A stretch of DNA of 21,770 nucleotides from DATJQA01 sp041169145 (GTDB taxonomy: Bacteria > Patescibacteriota > Minisyncoccia > UBA6257 > 2-01-FULL-56-20): the NCBI GenBank assembly GCA_041169145.1, contig JBEEJO010000008.1, forward strand, positions 1 to 21,770, written 5' to 3'. The notes beneath the pieces are model-generated. The model ran no database searches. It was not told the DNA's origin and saw only the letters and a list, made by a program, of their open reading frames with translations. Below are positions 12,938 to 20,740 of this stretch, one piece after another. Positions within the stretch are counted from its first letter, which is position 1. Each line of letters opens with the position of its first letter. The translations under genes and the position numbers were made by a program.

Positions 12938-15313
12938 ATGCTTTTCCAATTCATCTTCGGCGTTGCGGTTGGTGCCGTCCTTGGTGTCGGTTTGTATCTC
13001 ATGGTCCGTTTCTTGAAAAAACGAGCGTTACTCCGCTCGCTTCAGCTTTCGCTCTATCTTATCCGCGTGCCGAAGCAGGCGATAGAGGAGAATGGCGGCA
13101 AGGACTTCAAGGCAGAGATCAATATCACCGAGCAGCTCATCGCGAATCTCGCATCGCTCAAAGCGCCGTTTACGTTCGAGGTGGTCGTTCCGCACATCGG
13201 CGAAGAGATACACTTTTTTCTTGCGGTCCCGAAGGCGCTTTCTGAGATCGCGATAAAGCAGGTCCAAAGTTTGTGGAATGGCGCGGCAATAGAGCCGGTG
13301 GGGGATGACTACAATATCTTCAATTCCGCCGGCGCATCCGCGGCCGCATACGTGGAGCTCAAATCGAGTTATGCGCTTCCCATCCGAACCTATGCGGAGA
13401 TCGGTGCGGATACGTTCAGTTCTATCATTGGCGCGTTCGCGAAGATCAACGAGATCGGCGAAGGCGCGGCATTGCAGATCTCCATCTCTCCCGCCGCCAC
13501 GGTGAAAAAAGGCATCGAGCAATCTATCCATGCTCTGAAAAAAGGCGAATCGTTCAAAAAGGTGACCGGGAGCGGGTTGCGGATAGAAGTGAAAGACATT
13601 CAATCCGCCCTTGCGCCGAAATCAAAAGAGGAACAAGCGCAGGAACGATCGGAGCGCCAGGTGGACGAGGATGCCGTAAAAGCGCTGGAGGCGAAGATAG
13701 CAAAGCCGCTGTTCTATGTGGACGTGCGCCTCATCACCTCCGCGGCATCGCCATTCCAAGCGAACGACATCTTGGATGGCCTTGCGGCAGGGTTCAGCCA
13801 GTTCGGTGCGCCGCATCGGAATGAGTTCAGGATCGTGAAGCCGAGAAATCCAAAGAACGTCATCTATGACTACACGTTCCGGAATTTCAAACCCGGAAAA
13901 GCGATGATATTGAACAGCGAAGAGATCGCAAGCTTCTTCCACTTCCCGATATCGTCTACCGAAACGCCGAAGGTGAAGTATCTGAAAGCGAAAGAGGCCG
14001 CGCCGCCGGCGAATCTCTTAAGTTCGGGATTATTGCTTGGACAGAGTTCTTTTCGCGGTCAGCTGAAACCCGTGTATCTCTCCGACGAGGACCGCAAACG
14101 CCACATCTACATCATCGGCCAAACCGGAACGGGTAAGTCCACATTGCTTGGAAATCTTATCTTGGAAGATATCAAGCGCGGCAAAGGCGTTGCGCTCATC
14201 GACCCGCACGGCGATCTCGTGGAAACGGCGCTGAACCACATTCCGAAAGAGCGTCTGGATGATCTCATTCTGTTCAATCCGACCGACATGGATCGCCCGT
14301 TGGGCCTCAACATGCTGGACTTCAACCAGAACCGGCCGGAAGAAAAGACGTTCATCGTGAACGAGATGCAGAGCATTTTCAACAAGCTGTTCCAGCAGGA
14401 AACGATGGGACCGATGTTCGAGCAGTACATGCGGAACGCGCTGCTGCTCCTTATGGAAGATATGGCGAACGAACCGGCAACGCTCGTTGAAGTGCCCCGC
14501 GTGTTCACCGATGCGCAATTCCGATTGCGCAAATTGGAACGATGCAGGAACCCGATCATCGTGGATTTCTGGCAAAAAGAAGCCATCAAAGCCGGCGGCG
14601 AAGCGTCGCTTGCGAACATGACACCGTATATCACGTCGAAATTCAGCAATTTCATCGCGAACGACTTCATGCGGCCCATCATCGGACAAGCGCATTCTTC
14701 GTTCAATTTTCGACAGGTGATGGATGAAGGGAAGATCTTGCTGGTGAACCTCTCCAAGGGCCGCCTCGGCGACATCAATGCGAACCTCCTCGGCATGATA
14801 ACCATCGGCAAGATATTGATGGCTGCGCTTTCGCGTACTGATGCCGATGCAAGCACGCGCCGCGATTTCAACTTGTATATCGATGAGTTCCAGAACTTCA
14901 CCACGGAAGCCGTCGCATCCATCCTCTCCGAAGCGCGCAAGTACGGACTGTCGCTCACGATGGCGCACCAGTTCATCGGCCAGTTGGAAGAAAATATCAA
15001 GGATGCCGTATTCGGTAACGTGGGTTCCATGCTCGTGATGCGCGTCGGCGTACAAGATGCGGAATTCCTGGTAAAACAGTTCGAGCCGATATTCGACGAG
15101 AATGATCTTATCAATATCGATAATCTCAACGCATACGCGAAGATCCTCATTCGGGGCGAAACATCGAAGCCGTTCAATATCAAAGTGGGTACGGAATCAT
15201 GGAAACGAAGCGGGAGCGATCTCACCGATGCGTTGAAAGAATATTCACGCACGAAGTTCGGCATGGATCGCCAACAGGTGGAGGATGAGATCTATCGTCG
15301 TTTGCGGGTATAA
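12938..15313 (+). CDS. TrwB/VirD4/HerA-like ATPase, fused form with membrane anchor
   Basis: A 791-residue protein with an N-terminal membrane helix (about residues 4-24), a membrane-proximal domain (25-365), and a P-loop motor (366-791). Motor motifs: RHIYIIGQTGTGKS with Walker A at 394-401; LIDPHGD (420-426); NLSKGRLGDIN (604-614); and Walker B YIDEFQ (647-652) followed by SEARKYGLSLTMAHQ. These place it among type IV coupling protein and HerA-like DNA or protein pumps at the inner membrane. The N-terminal domain corresponds to the separate protein at 3502-4884 and the motor to the one at 5409-6875. A charged segment (about 228-253) lies in the same place as the linker of the split form. 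No relaxase, pilin or VirB4/VirB11 gene is near. The substrate is unknown. Confidence 0.85.
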   Translation: MLFQFIFGVAVGAVLGVGLYLMVRFLKKRALLRSLQLSLYLIRVPKQAIEENGGKDFKAEINITEQLIANLASLKAPFTFEVVVPHIGEEIHFFLAVPKALSEIAIKQVQSLWNGAAIEPVGDDYNIFNSAGASAAAYVELKSSYALPIRTYAEIGADTFSSIIGAFAKINEIGEGAALQISISPAATVKKGIEQSIHALKKGESFKKVTGSGLRIEVKDIQSALAPKSKEEQAQERSERQVDEDAVKALEAKIAKPLFYVDVRLITSAASPFQANDILDGLAAGFSQFGAPHRNEFRIVKPRNPKNVIYDYTFRNFKPGKAMILNSEEIASFFHFPISSTETPKVKYLKAKEAAPPANLLSSGLLLGQSSFRGQLKPVYLSDEDRKRHIYIIGQTGTGKSTLLGNLILEDIKRGKGVALIDPHGDLVETALNHIPKERLDDLILFNPTDMDRPLGLNMLDFNQNRPEEKTFIVNEMQSIFNKLFQQETMGPMFEQYMRNALLLLMEDMANEPATLVEVPRVFTDAQFRLRKLERCRNPIIVDFWQKEAIKAGGEASLANMTPYITSKFSNFIANDFMRPIIGQAHSSFNFRQVMDEGKILLVNLSKGRLGDINANLLGMITIGKILMAALSRTDADASTRRDFNLYIDEFQNFTTEAVASILSEARKYGLSLTMAHQFIGQLEENIKDAVFGNVGSMLVMRVGVQDAEFLVKQFEPIFDENDLINIDNLNAYAKILIRGETSKPFNIKVGTESWKRSGSDLTDALKEYSRTKFGMDRQQVEDEIYRRLRV

Positions 15314-15314
15314 T
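15309..15314 (+). promoter_or_regulatory. possible -10 box of the FAD oxidase gene
   Basis: A perfect TATAAT (15309-15314) is formed by the last codon and stop of the ATPase gene (GTA TAA T). It lies ten bases before the ATG at 15325. No -35 or TG extension is visible, so read-through from the ATPase gene is also possible. Confidence 0.4.
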
Positions 15315-15324
15315 ACATAATCCC

Positions 15325-16977
15325 ATGTTCCTCATAGACGACCTCTCCAGGGCGGTTTCCGGCGAAGTTATGGCGGATGACGTGACGCTCGCCGAGTACA
15401 GCGCCGATTATTCGCTCTTTGAGATCCGGCCGCTTGCGGTCGTGTTCCCTAAAGACGCGGAAGACGTGAAAGCATTGGTGCGTTTCACGAACGGGCGCAT
15501 GTCCCGCGGAGAGCCGATCACGCTTACCGGACGCTCTGCGGGAACGGATATGTCGGGCGGTCCGCTCACGGAATCCGTCGTGGTGTCGTTTACGCGCCAT
15601 ATGAACCAGATCCGAGAACTCACGGACGATCATGTCGTCGTGGAGCCAGGAATGTATTTCCGCGATCTGGAGAAAGTGTTGAACGAACGGAATCTGCTCT
15701 ATCCTCCATACCCGGCGTCAAAGGATATCTGCGCTATCGGGGGAATGGTATGCAATAATGCCGGCGGGGAAAAAACGCTTGCCTATGGACAGACGAAAGA
15801 TTACGTGCGCGGAGTCCGCGTTGTGCTTGCGGACGGCGAGGAGTATTCCATAGAGCCGCTTTCGGGAAGCGCGTTGCAGGCAAAACTTGCGGCGGCGGGA
15901 TACGAAGGGGATATCTATCGGCGCATCTACGCGCTCGTAACGGAAAACTACGATGCCATCACGAAAGCCAGGCCCAAAGTGACCAAGAATTCTACGGGGT
16001 ATCTGCTGTGGGACGTATGGGACCCTAAAACCGGTATTTTTGATCTCACAAAGCTCATCGTCGGTTCTCAGGGAACGCTGGGACTCATGACCGCGGCGGA
16101 CCTCCGGCTCATACCGGCGAAGAAACATAGCCGCTTGCTCGTGATCTCTGCTTCGTCGCTCGCGCCCGTGCCCGAGATCGTAGAAGCGGCTCTTGCGTGC
16201 CGTCCGGAAAGCATCGAGTCCTATGACGATCGCACGCTCGGTCTTGCGTTCCGTTTCCTGCCGCAGATGCTCTGGATGATGAAAGGGAGTCTTATTCGTC
16301 TTGGATTCAGCTTCTTGCCCGAGCTATGGATGTTCGTGCGAGGAGGTTTCCGCTATCCCAAGATGGTGATCCTGGTGTCGGTGACGGGCGATGACGAACA
16401 CGAGCTTGACCTGCGGATGAACGAAGTGTATCGGAGCATCGCGAAATTTCCGGTCACGACCCGCGTGGTGCGAAGCGCCGAAGAGGCCGAGAAATACTGG
16501 ACCATCCGGCGGCAAAGCTTCAAGCTTCTCCATAGCAATGTTCGGGGGAAATACGCCGCGCCGTTCGTGGACGACATCATCGTTGATCCCATGCACATGC
16601 CGGAGTTCTTGCCTAAGGTGAACGCGATCCTGGATCGCTATGGCAAAAAGTTCATCTATACCATCGCCGGACATCCGGGAAACGGTAACTTCCATATTAT
16701 CCCTCTTGTGAATCTCAATGATCCCGAAACAAGAAAGCTCATCCCCGAAGTGACCGAAGAGATCTACAAATTGACCGTAGAGTATGGCGGCTCGATATCC
16801 GGCGAGCATAATGACGGCCTCATCCGCTCCCCGTATCTGGGGCTCATGTATCCACCCGAGATCTTGAAGCTGTTTGCGGAAGTGAAGAATATATTCGATC
16901 CCGAAAATATCTTCAATCCGGGCAAGAAGATCGGCGCCACGAAAGAGTATTCTTTCGCGCATATGCGAACGTCATGA
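15325..16977 (+). CDS. FAD-linked oxidase, GlcD/D-lactate dehydrogenase type
   Basis: A 550-residue flavoenzyme of the VAO/GlcD class, which oxidises 2-hydroxy acids such as D-lactate or glycolate and passes electrons to quinone or another carrier. The FAD_binding_4 domain shows RPLAVVFPKDAEDVKAL (35-51), TGRSAGTDMSGGPL (68-81) and GGMVCNNAGGEKTLAYG (139-155). The C-terminal domain has GHPGNGNFH (about 449-457) and GEHNDGLIR (493-501), which carry the conserved active-site His residues, and ends with the typical DPENIFNPGKK. No C-terminal iron-sulfur domain is attached. Substrate cannot be told from the motifs. A segment at about 313-335 is hydrophobic and may touch the membrane. Its stop overlaps the next start by four bases (ATGA), implying translational coupling. 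Confidence 0.85.
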   Translation: MFLIDDLSRAVSGEVMADDVTLAEYSADYSLFEIRPLAVVFPKDAEDVKALVRFTNGRMSRGEPITLTGRSAGTDMSGGPLTESVVVSFTRHMNQIRELTDDHVVVEPGMYFRDLEKVLNERNLLYPPYPASKDICAIGGMVCNNAGGEKTLAYGQTKDYVRGVRVVLADGEEYSIEPLSGSALQAKLAAAGYEGDIYRRIYALVTENYDAITKARPKVTKNSTGYLLWDVWDPKTGIFDLTKLIVGSQGTLGLMTAADLRLIPAKKHSRLLVISASSLAPVPEIVEAALACRPESIESYDDRTLGLAFRFLPQMLWMMKGSLIRLGFSFLPELWMFVRGGFRYPKMVILVSVTGDDEHELDLRMNEVYRSIAKFPVTTRVVRSAEEAEKYWTIRRQSFKLLHSNVRGKYAAPFVDDIIVDPMHMPEFLPKVNAILDRYGKKFIYTIAGHPGNGNFHIIPLVNLNDPETRKLIPEVTEEIYKLTVEYGGSISGEHNDGLIRSPYLGLMYPPEILKLFAEVKNIFDPENIFNPGKKIGATKEYSFAHMRTS

Positions 16978-17660
16978 AACGAAGGATCATACATCCGATC
17001 TATCGCGAATACTTTGTCCGCGAGCATCGTCGGGCGGATTATCGCCATGCGCGGGCGATCCTTCGCCATCGTCCGGATATTCTTCTGAATGAGATGAGCA
17101 GCGCTCCGGATGGGAATCCGGATCTGCCGATAAACCGCTTTTCGCCCGAGAAGAAACCGCTTCAGTGGGTACGCCTTGAACAGCGCGCTCTTGCACGCGC
17201 ATCGAAAGATTTCCCTTACGCAAAATCGGATATCAAGTTGTGGGACAACGTCATGCAGCTTTGGCGCGAAGGGCATGAGCTTTTCGTGTTTAACATTGAC
17301 GGTCCGAAAGAACTGCGCCATGAATTCTTCGATGTTTGGAATCACTGTTATCCGTGCGCGACGAAGAATTGGGTCTGGTGGGTCCATATCTTTCTTCGCG
17401 AGCGGTATATGGCGAACAATACCGAATGGGCCATTAGGCGATACTGGAGATCGAAGAAGCGTCCGGTCGTGTTCATTCAATTCGGCGGTTTTCACTGGCG
17501 GCATGTGAAGTTCTTATTGACACATCCTACGAAAAAAGAGATATGGAAATATTATTTCGGAAAATTCGAACGAGAGGTTACGCCGGATACGATCAGCTCC
17601 AAACTCCGACGCATCAGTCCGGTGTTGTGGAAGCACTGGCGGCGAGTGGCGGATTTGTGA
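16974..17660 (+). CDS. unknown basic protein coupled to the FAD oxidase
   Basis: A 228-residue protein that I do not recognise. It is strongly basic and rich in Arg, Trp and His, with no signal peptide or clear membrane helix. Local features are an Arg-rich N-terminus (1-35), a likely alpha/beta core with HELFVFNIDG (about 101-110), a Trp/Cys patch CYPCATKNWVWWVHIF (about 124-139), and a basic C-terminus. The start overlaps the oxidase stop by four bases, so it is probably made in fixed ratio with that enzyme. A partner or accessory role is inferred from position only. No Shine-Dalgarno sequence is present, as expected for coupled reinitiation. Confidence 0.6.
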   Translation: MKRRIIHPIYREYFVREHRRADYRHARAILRHRPDILLNEMSSAPDGNPDLPINRFSPEKKPLQWVRLEQRALARASKDFPYAKSDIKLWDNVMQLWREGHELFVFNIDGPKELRHEFFDVWNHCYPCATKNWVWWVHIFLRERYMANNTEWAIRRYWRSKKRPVVFIQFGGFHWRHVKFLLTHPTKKEIWKYYFGKFEREVTPDTISSKLRRISPVLWKHWRRVADL

Positions 17661-17724
17661 CAGGCGAATTGATACCGGAAAGAACGTTGAACAAGAAAAA
17701 AGGATTATTTTCATATTCTGGACA

Positions 17725-17749
17725 ATACAGTCGTTTCATTGTACTGTAT
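17725..17749. repeat. inverted repeat upstream of the 89-residue gene
   Basis: ATACAGT (17725-17731) and ACTGTAT (17743-17749) form a seven-base dyad with an 11-base spacer. It overlaps a weak promoter candidate, TGGACA (17719-17724) and TACTGT (17742-17747) at 17-base spacing, so it could be an operator for the gene at 17807. The rest of the gap 17661-17806 shows no gene or RNA fold that I can support. Confidence 0.35.
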
Positions 17750-17806
17750 CGCCAGCATATGTGAGGTTCGTGCTCCTGCCCATGATGCTTCATGCAAGGG
17801 GGACGT

Positions 17807-18076
17807 ATGGGTAAGAAATCGTCGAACACGGCAATCGATCGAACGCAGCGGCGCTTCGTCGTGGTGCGGCTGGCTCGCGAGTGGCAGCCGTATGAGATCC
17901 AGAACTTCCGTACGAATCTCTCGTTGCACGGCCAACGGTTCGTGGAACCGACCCTGAGCCGGGATCGGCTGGAGATCTCGTTCAGAGACGACGACTGCGA
18001 AGAACAGATCGTTCGGCGACTCCTGGACCGGCTCACGCCGCCGCATTCGCGGCCGGAGATCGAGGTGACTCGCTGA
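17807..18076 (+). CDS. unknown 89-residue protein
   Basis: A short, charged, soluble protein with no family that I recognise. The sequence suggests a beta-alpha-beta arrangement: RRFVVVRLA (about residues 15-23), a helix near 28-40, DRLEISFRDDD (53-63), then a helix with EEQIVRRLLDRL (65-76). The ATG at 17807 is preferred over the in-frame ATG at 17792 because AAGGGGGA sits a few bases upstream, one of the few Shine-Dalgarno-like sequences in this window. It is isolated: a 146-base gap with an inverted repeat lies before it, and a very strong terminator follows. Such packaging suggests a real, separately regulated gene. Confidence 0.6.
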   Translation: MGKKSSNTAIDRTQRRFVVVRLAREWQPYEIQNFRTNLSLHGQRFVEPTLSRDRLEISFRDDDCEEQIVRRLLDRLTPPHSRPEIEVTR

Positions 18077-18082
18077 CCAGTG

Positions 18083-18129
18083 CGGGTCGCGTGGAGGACG
18101 TTCCTCCGCGCGACCCGTTACGATTTTTT
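18083..18129 (+). terminator. strong intrinsic terminator after the 89-residue gene
   Basis: The arms 18083-18098 and 18102-18117 form a 16-pair stem with one G-T wobble and a three-base loop. Six T residues follow at 18124-18129 after a short spacer. The U-tract is only on the plus strand. The hairpin also lies downstream of the minus-strand NADH dehydrogenase gene, but there it has no U-tract. Confidence 0.85.
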
Positions 18130-18147
18130 ACGATGCATGGTTCACCC

Positions 18148-19467
18148 TTATCCTAAACGATCGTTCTGCATGAACACGTGAAGCCCCGTAATCCACGTGA
18201 TGAGCGCTTTCCCGAACGGCAATATGGACAAAAGGTAATTCAGCTCAACAAGCCCCTTGAGGACCCAGCCAAAAAATCCGGTAATAGTGAGCGGACCGAA
18301 CGTCGCGATGGCGTATTTTCCGCCAACGGGCGTAATGTAAGGATAATTCCAGGGTTTATACACCACATATCGCGTCGCGCCCAGGCCTTGTTCGGCCTTA
18401 ATATCCTCGGCAATATTGTGCGCGACGACCGACGCTTGCGAGAGAGCTGCGCGTGCAACACTAGGCACCGGAGCTTTCGTGAGCGGATGATAAAAACAAG
18501 CGCTGTCTCCAAGGGCATAGATCTTGCCGTGCAGCGGTATCTCGGATGATTGCGGGGCGCACTGCATATGGCTCGTTACTTCTGCTCTGCCTCGGGATTC
18601 GATTCTGAGCGGCGTTCGCGATATCAATGAAGGCCCTTTCACGCCGCCGGTCCATATCAGAACGTCATATGGCACGTTCTGGCCGTTCTGTAATGTAACG
18701 GTCGTTGCATCGACATTCACGATTCGCCGATTTTCCAAAAGCCGCACGCCGAATTTTTTAAGGCGCGCCGTTCCGATGCGGATCACATTCGGCGCAAGTC
18801 CCGGTAAAATGGTCGGTGCCGATTGGATGAGCGTCACGTCCAGCTCGCAGCGGAGCTCTTTCGTAAGTTCTCCGCACCATGCCTTGAGTTCTCCTGCAAG
18901 CTCAACGCCCGTCGGGCCGCCCCCGCCAATCGCGATACGAATGCCCCGCCGTCCATCCATCGCAAGCATGGATATGTGATCGCGTATCGCGATAGCATCG
19001 CGCATGGTCTTCATCGGCATCGCCCATTCTTTGAGCCCCGGGATGTCGAAATAACTCACTTCGGAACCCAGCGCGATGACGAGATATTCGGACACGATGA
19101 CCGATTCCGCCGGATCTTTCTTTCCCATTGGGCACGCATGATAGCGCACGCTTCCCGTTCGAGGTTCCACCGAAACGATTTCCGCTTGCTGAAAGCTTAC
19201 CGGCAGTCCTTTGAGCATCGCTCGAATATTGTGCGTGGCGATATTGTGCAATTCGTGGATGTTCGCGGTCTTTTTTGAGGTCGTGGCAACCTCGTACAGG
19301 ACCGGGGTGTATATGTGGTAGTCATTGCGGTCCAAAAGAATGACTTCGTACCGTTCGGCGAGGCGCATTCGGCGAAGATTCTTTCCGATGAGGATCGCCG
19401 CCCGTAATCCGCCGAAACCGGCGCCGAGAACGACTATGGTCCTTTTGGGGAGTGGCAATACCGACAT
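18148..19467 (-). CDS. ndh: type II NADH:quinone oxidoreductase (NDH-2)
   Basis: A single-subunit flavoenzyme that moves electrons from NADH to quinone at the membrane without pumping protons. The 439-residue protein starts with the FAD-binding GAGFGG (15-20), has the NADH-binding GGGGPTGVELAGEL (about 181-194), the FAD-contacting ALGD motif near residue 330, and a C-terminal hydrophobic and amphipathic region (from about 385) that serves as membrane anchor. Length is normal for NDH-2. It is the only minus-strand gene and diverges from pgk. The ATG at 19467 is chosen over the TTG at 19485 because the -10 box lies between them. With the oxidase at 15325 it hints at quinone-linked electron flow. 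A ferredoxin- or other pyridine-nucleotide reductase is a less likely alternative. Confidence 0.88.
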   Translation of the reverse strand: MSVLPLPKRTIVVLGAGFGGLRAAILIGKNLRRMRLAERYEVILLDRNDYHIYTPVLYEVATTSKKTANIHELHNIATHNIRAMLKGLPVSFQQAEIVSVEPRTGSVRYHACPMGKKDPAESVIVSEYLVIALGSEVSYFDIPGLKEWAMPMKTMRDAIAIRDHISMLAMDGRRGIRIAIGGGGPTGVELAGELKAWCGELTKELRCELDVTLIQSAPTILPGLAPNVIRIGTARLKKFGVRLLENRRIVNVDATTVTLQNGQNVPYDVLIWTGGVKGPSLISRTPLRIESRGRAEVTSHMQCAPQSSEIPLHGKIYALGDSACFYHPLTKAPVPSVARAALSQASVVAHNIAEDIKAEQGLGATRYVVYKPWNYPYITPVGGKYAIATFGPLTITGFFGWVLKGLVELNYLLSILPFGKALITWITGLHVFMQNDRLG

Positions 19468-19474
19468 CGGATAG

Positions 19475-19480
19475 AGTATA
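19475..19480 (-). promoter_or_regulatory. -10 box of the NADH dehydrogenase gene, probably leaderless
   Basis: On the minus strand, TATACT (19480 to 19475) lies seven bases before the ATG at 19467. The -35 region is poor. The spacing repeats the pattern at secD, pepA and the gene at 12524, and suggests a transcript starting at the ATG. Confidence 0.45.
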
Positions 19481-19630
19481 CTCAAGACGTGAGCAAGGTG
19501 GTAGCGGGCATCTCACGGGCGGGCGCTTATGAGGTTTGCCGTCAGTACGGAGTAGAAGACGTTTTATAAGGCAAAGACATACGGTGCATTGACGGCGCAG
19601 GTTGGATTTTTCGGAATTGCGTCACATCAA

Positions 19631-19636
19631 AGAAGG
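19631..19636 (+). promoter_or_regulatory. Shine-Dalgarno sequence that sets the pgk start
   Basis: AGAAGG (19631-19636) stands six bases before the ATG at 19643. This favours that start over the in-frame TTG at 19589. The TTGACG at 19589-19594 may instead be a -35 element, but the matching -10 (CGGAAT, 19612-19617) is weak. The remaining intergenic sequence between ndh and pgk shows no gene. Confidence 0.55.
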
Positions 19637-19642
19637 CACACG

Positions 19643-20737
19643 ATGAAATATTTAAGCAAGGCAAAACCGAGGGATATTGCCGGAACCGCGCTCCTGCGGC
19701 TCGATTTCAATACGGAAGACGAATGGCGGATGGAAGCATCGCTGCCGACCGTGCGCTTCTTAATGAAACACGCCGCGAAGATCGTGATCGTGAGCCACCG
19801 CGGACGTCCGGAAGGATACGACAAGAAGTTCTCCTTGGAACGCGATGCGAAACGTCTCTCGCGGTATCTGCGGAAACCCGTACAGTTCGTGAACAACACG
19901 CATTTCGCGGATATTTCGATGGCGGTCGCCCGTGCCCCGCGGCGTTCAGTCCTGCTTCTGGAAAATCTCCGTTTCTGGCCCGGCGAGGGTACGAACGATG
20001 ATAGCTTTGCGCATTCGCTCGCGGGATTGGCGAATTACTATGTAAATGATGCGTTTGCGGTCGCTCATCGGACGGCGGCGTCCGTTGTTGCCGTTACGGA
20101 ACATCTGCCGAGCTACGTCGGCTTCGGTCTTGAGAACGAGATCAAGCATCTTTCACAACTCTCTGAACATCCCAAAAAACCTTTCGTGGTGGTCCTGGGC
20201 GGGGGCAAAGCGCACGACAAGCTCGGCGTCATCCGATACTTCCGCCGCCGAGCTGATTGGTTCCTTTTGGGCGGCACGGCGGCGAACACCGTGATGAAGC
20301 TTCGCGGTGTGAACGTGAAAAAATCGATCATAGACACGGATGCGCATGATACGCCGTTCCTTCGTTCCGCCGCACACGACAAGCATGTGTTGACGCCCGT
20401 GGACTGGAAGATAAAACGAGCGATGATATTGGATATCGGGCCGAAAACAGTGAAGCTATTCACGGAAAAGATACGCTCGGCGAAGACCATTCTGTGGAGC
20501 GGTCCGATGGGACTTATAGAGGATGCGAAATTCCGCAAAGGAAATCTTGCGCTCGCGAAGGCCGTTGCTGCGAACCGCGGTGTATTTTCCGTGACCGGCG
20601 GGGGAGAAACGGTGATGTTCTTGAAGAAATACAAACTGGACAGGAAATTCAGCTTTATTTCGACGGGCGGTGGGGCGATGCTCGATTTTCTCGCAGGCGA
20701 ATCATTGCCGGGCATCGAAGCATTGAAGCGCAAGTAG
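19643..20737 (+). CDS. pgk: phosphoglycerate kinase
   Basis: Phosphoglycerate kinase transfers phosphate from 1,3-bisphosphoglycerate to ADP in glycolysis. The 364-residue protein is shorter than the usual 390-400 and somewhat diverged, but the motifs are in order: LLRLDFN (17-23), SHRGRP (51-56), LLLENLRFWPGE (104-115), NDAFAVAHRTAAS (135-147), VLGGGKAHDKL (184-194, with the two Lys of the nucleotide site), DIGPKT, GPMGLIED and the final ISTGGGAMLDFLAGESLPG loop. The catalytic Arg in LDFN's neighbourhood is kept. It should be active. The third zinc-ribbon gene starts three bases after its stop with no terminator between, so they are probably co-transcribed. Confidence 0.93.
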   Translation: MKYLSKAKPRDIAGTALLRLDFNTEDEWRMEASLPTVRFLMKHAAKIVIVSHRGRPEGYDKKFSLERDAKRLSRYLRKPVQFVNNTHFADISMAVARAPRRSVLLLENLRFWPGEGTNDDSFAHSLAGLANYYVNDAFAVAHRTAASVVAVTEHLPSYVGFGLENEIKHLSQLSEHPKKPFVVVLGGGKAHDKLGVIRYFRRRADWFLLGGTAANTVMKLRGVNVKKSIIDTDAHDTPFLRSAAHDKHVLTPVDWKIKRAMILDIGPKTVKLFTEKIRSAKTILWSGPMGLIEDAKFRKGNLALAKAVAANRGVFSVTGGGETVMFLKKYKLDRKFSFISTGGGAMLDFLAGESLPGIEALKRK

Positions 20738-20740
20738 GAA

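Noticed and set aside
14107..15264. Long minus-strand open frame opposite the fused ATPase
   Set aside because: It overlaps the Walker motifs of the real gene and is explained by codon bias.
3502..15313. Integrative conjugative element
   Set aside because: Only coupling-type ATPases are present; there is no relaxase, VirB4, pilin, integrase or attachment repeat in the window.
19589..19642. TTG start giving pgk an 18-residue N-terminal extension
   Set aside because: The Shine-Dalgarno sequence and the usual family N-terminus both favour the ATG at 19643.
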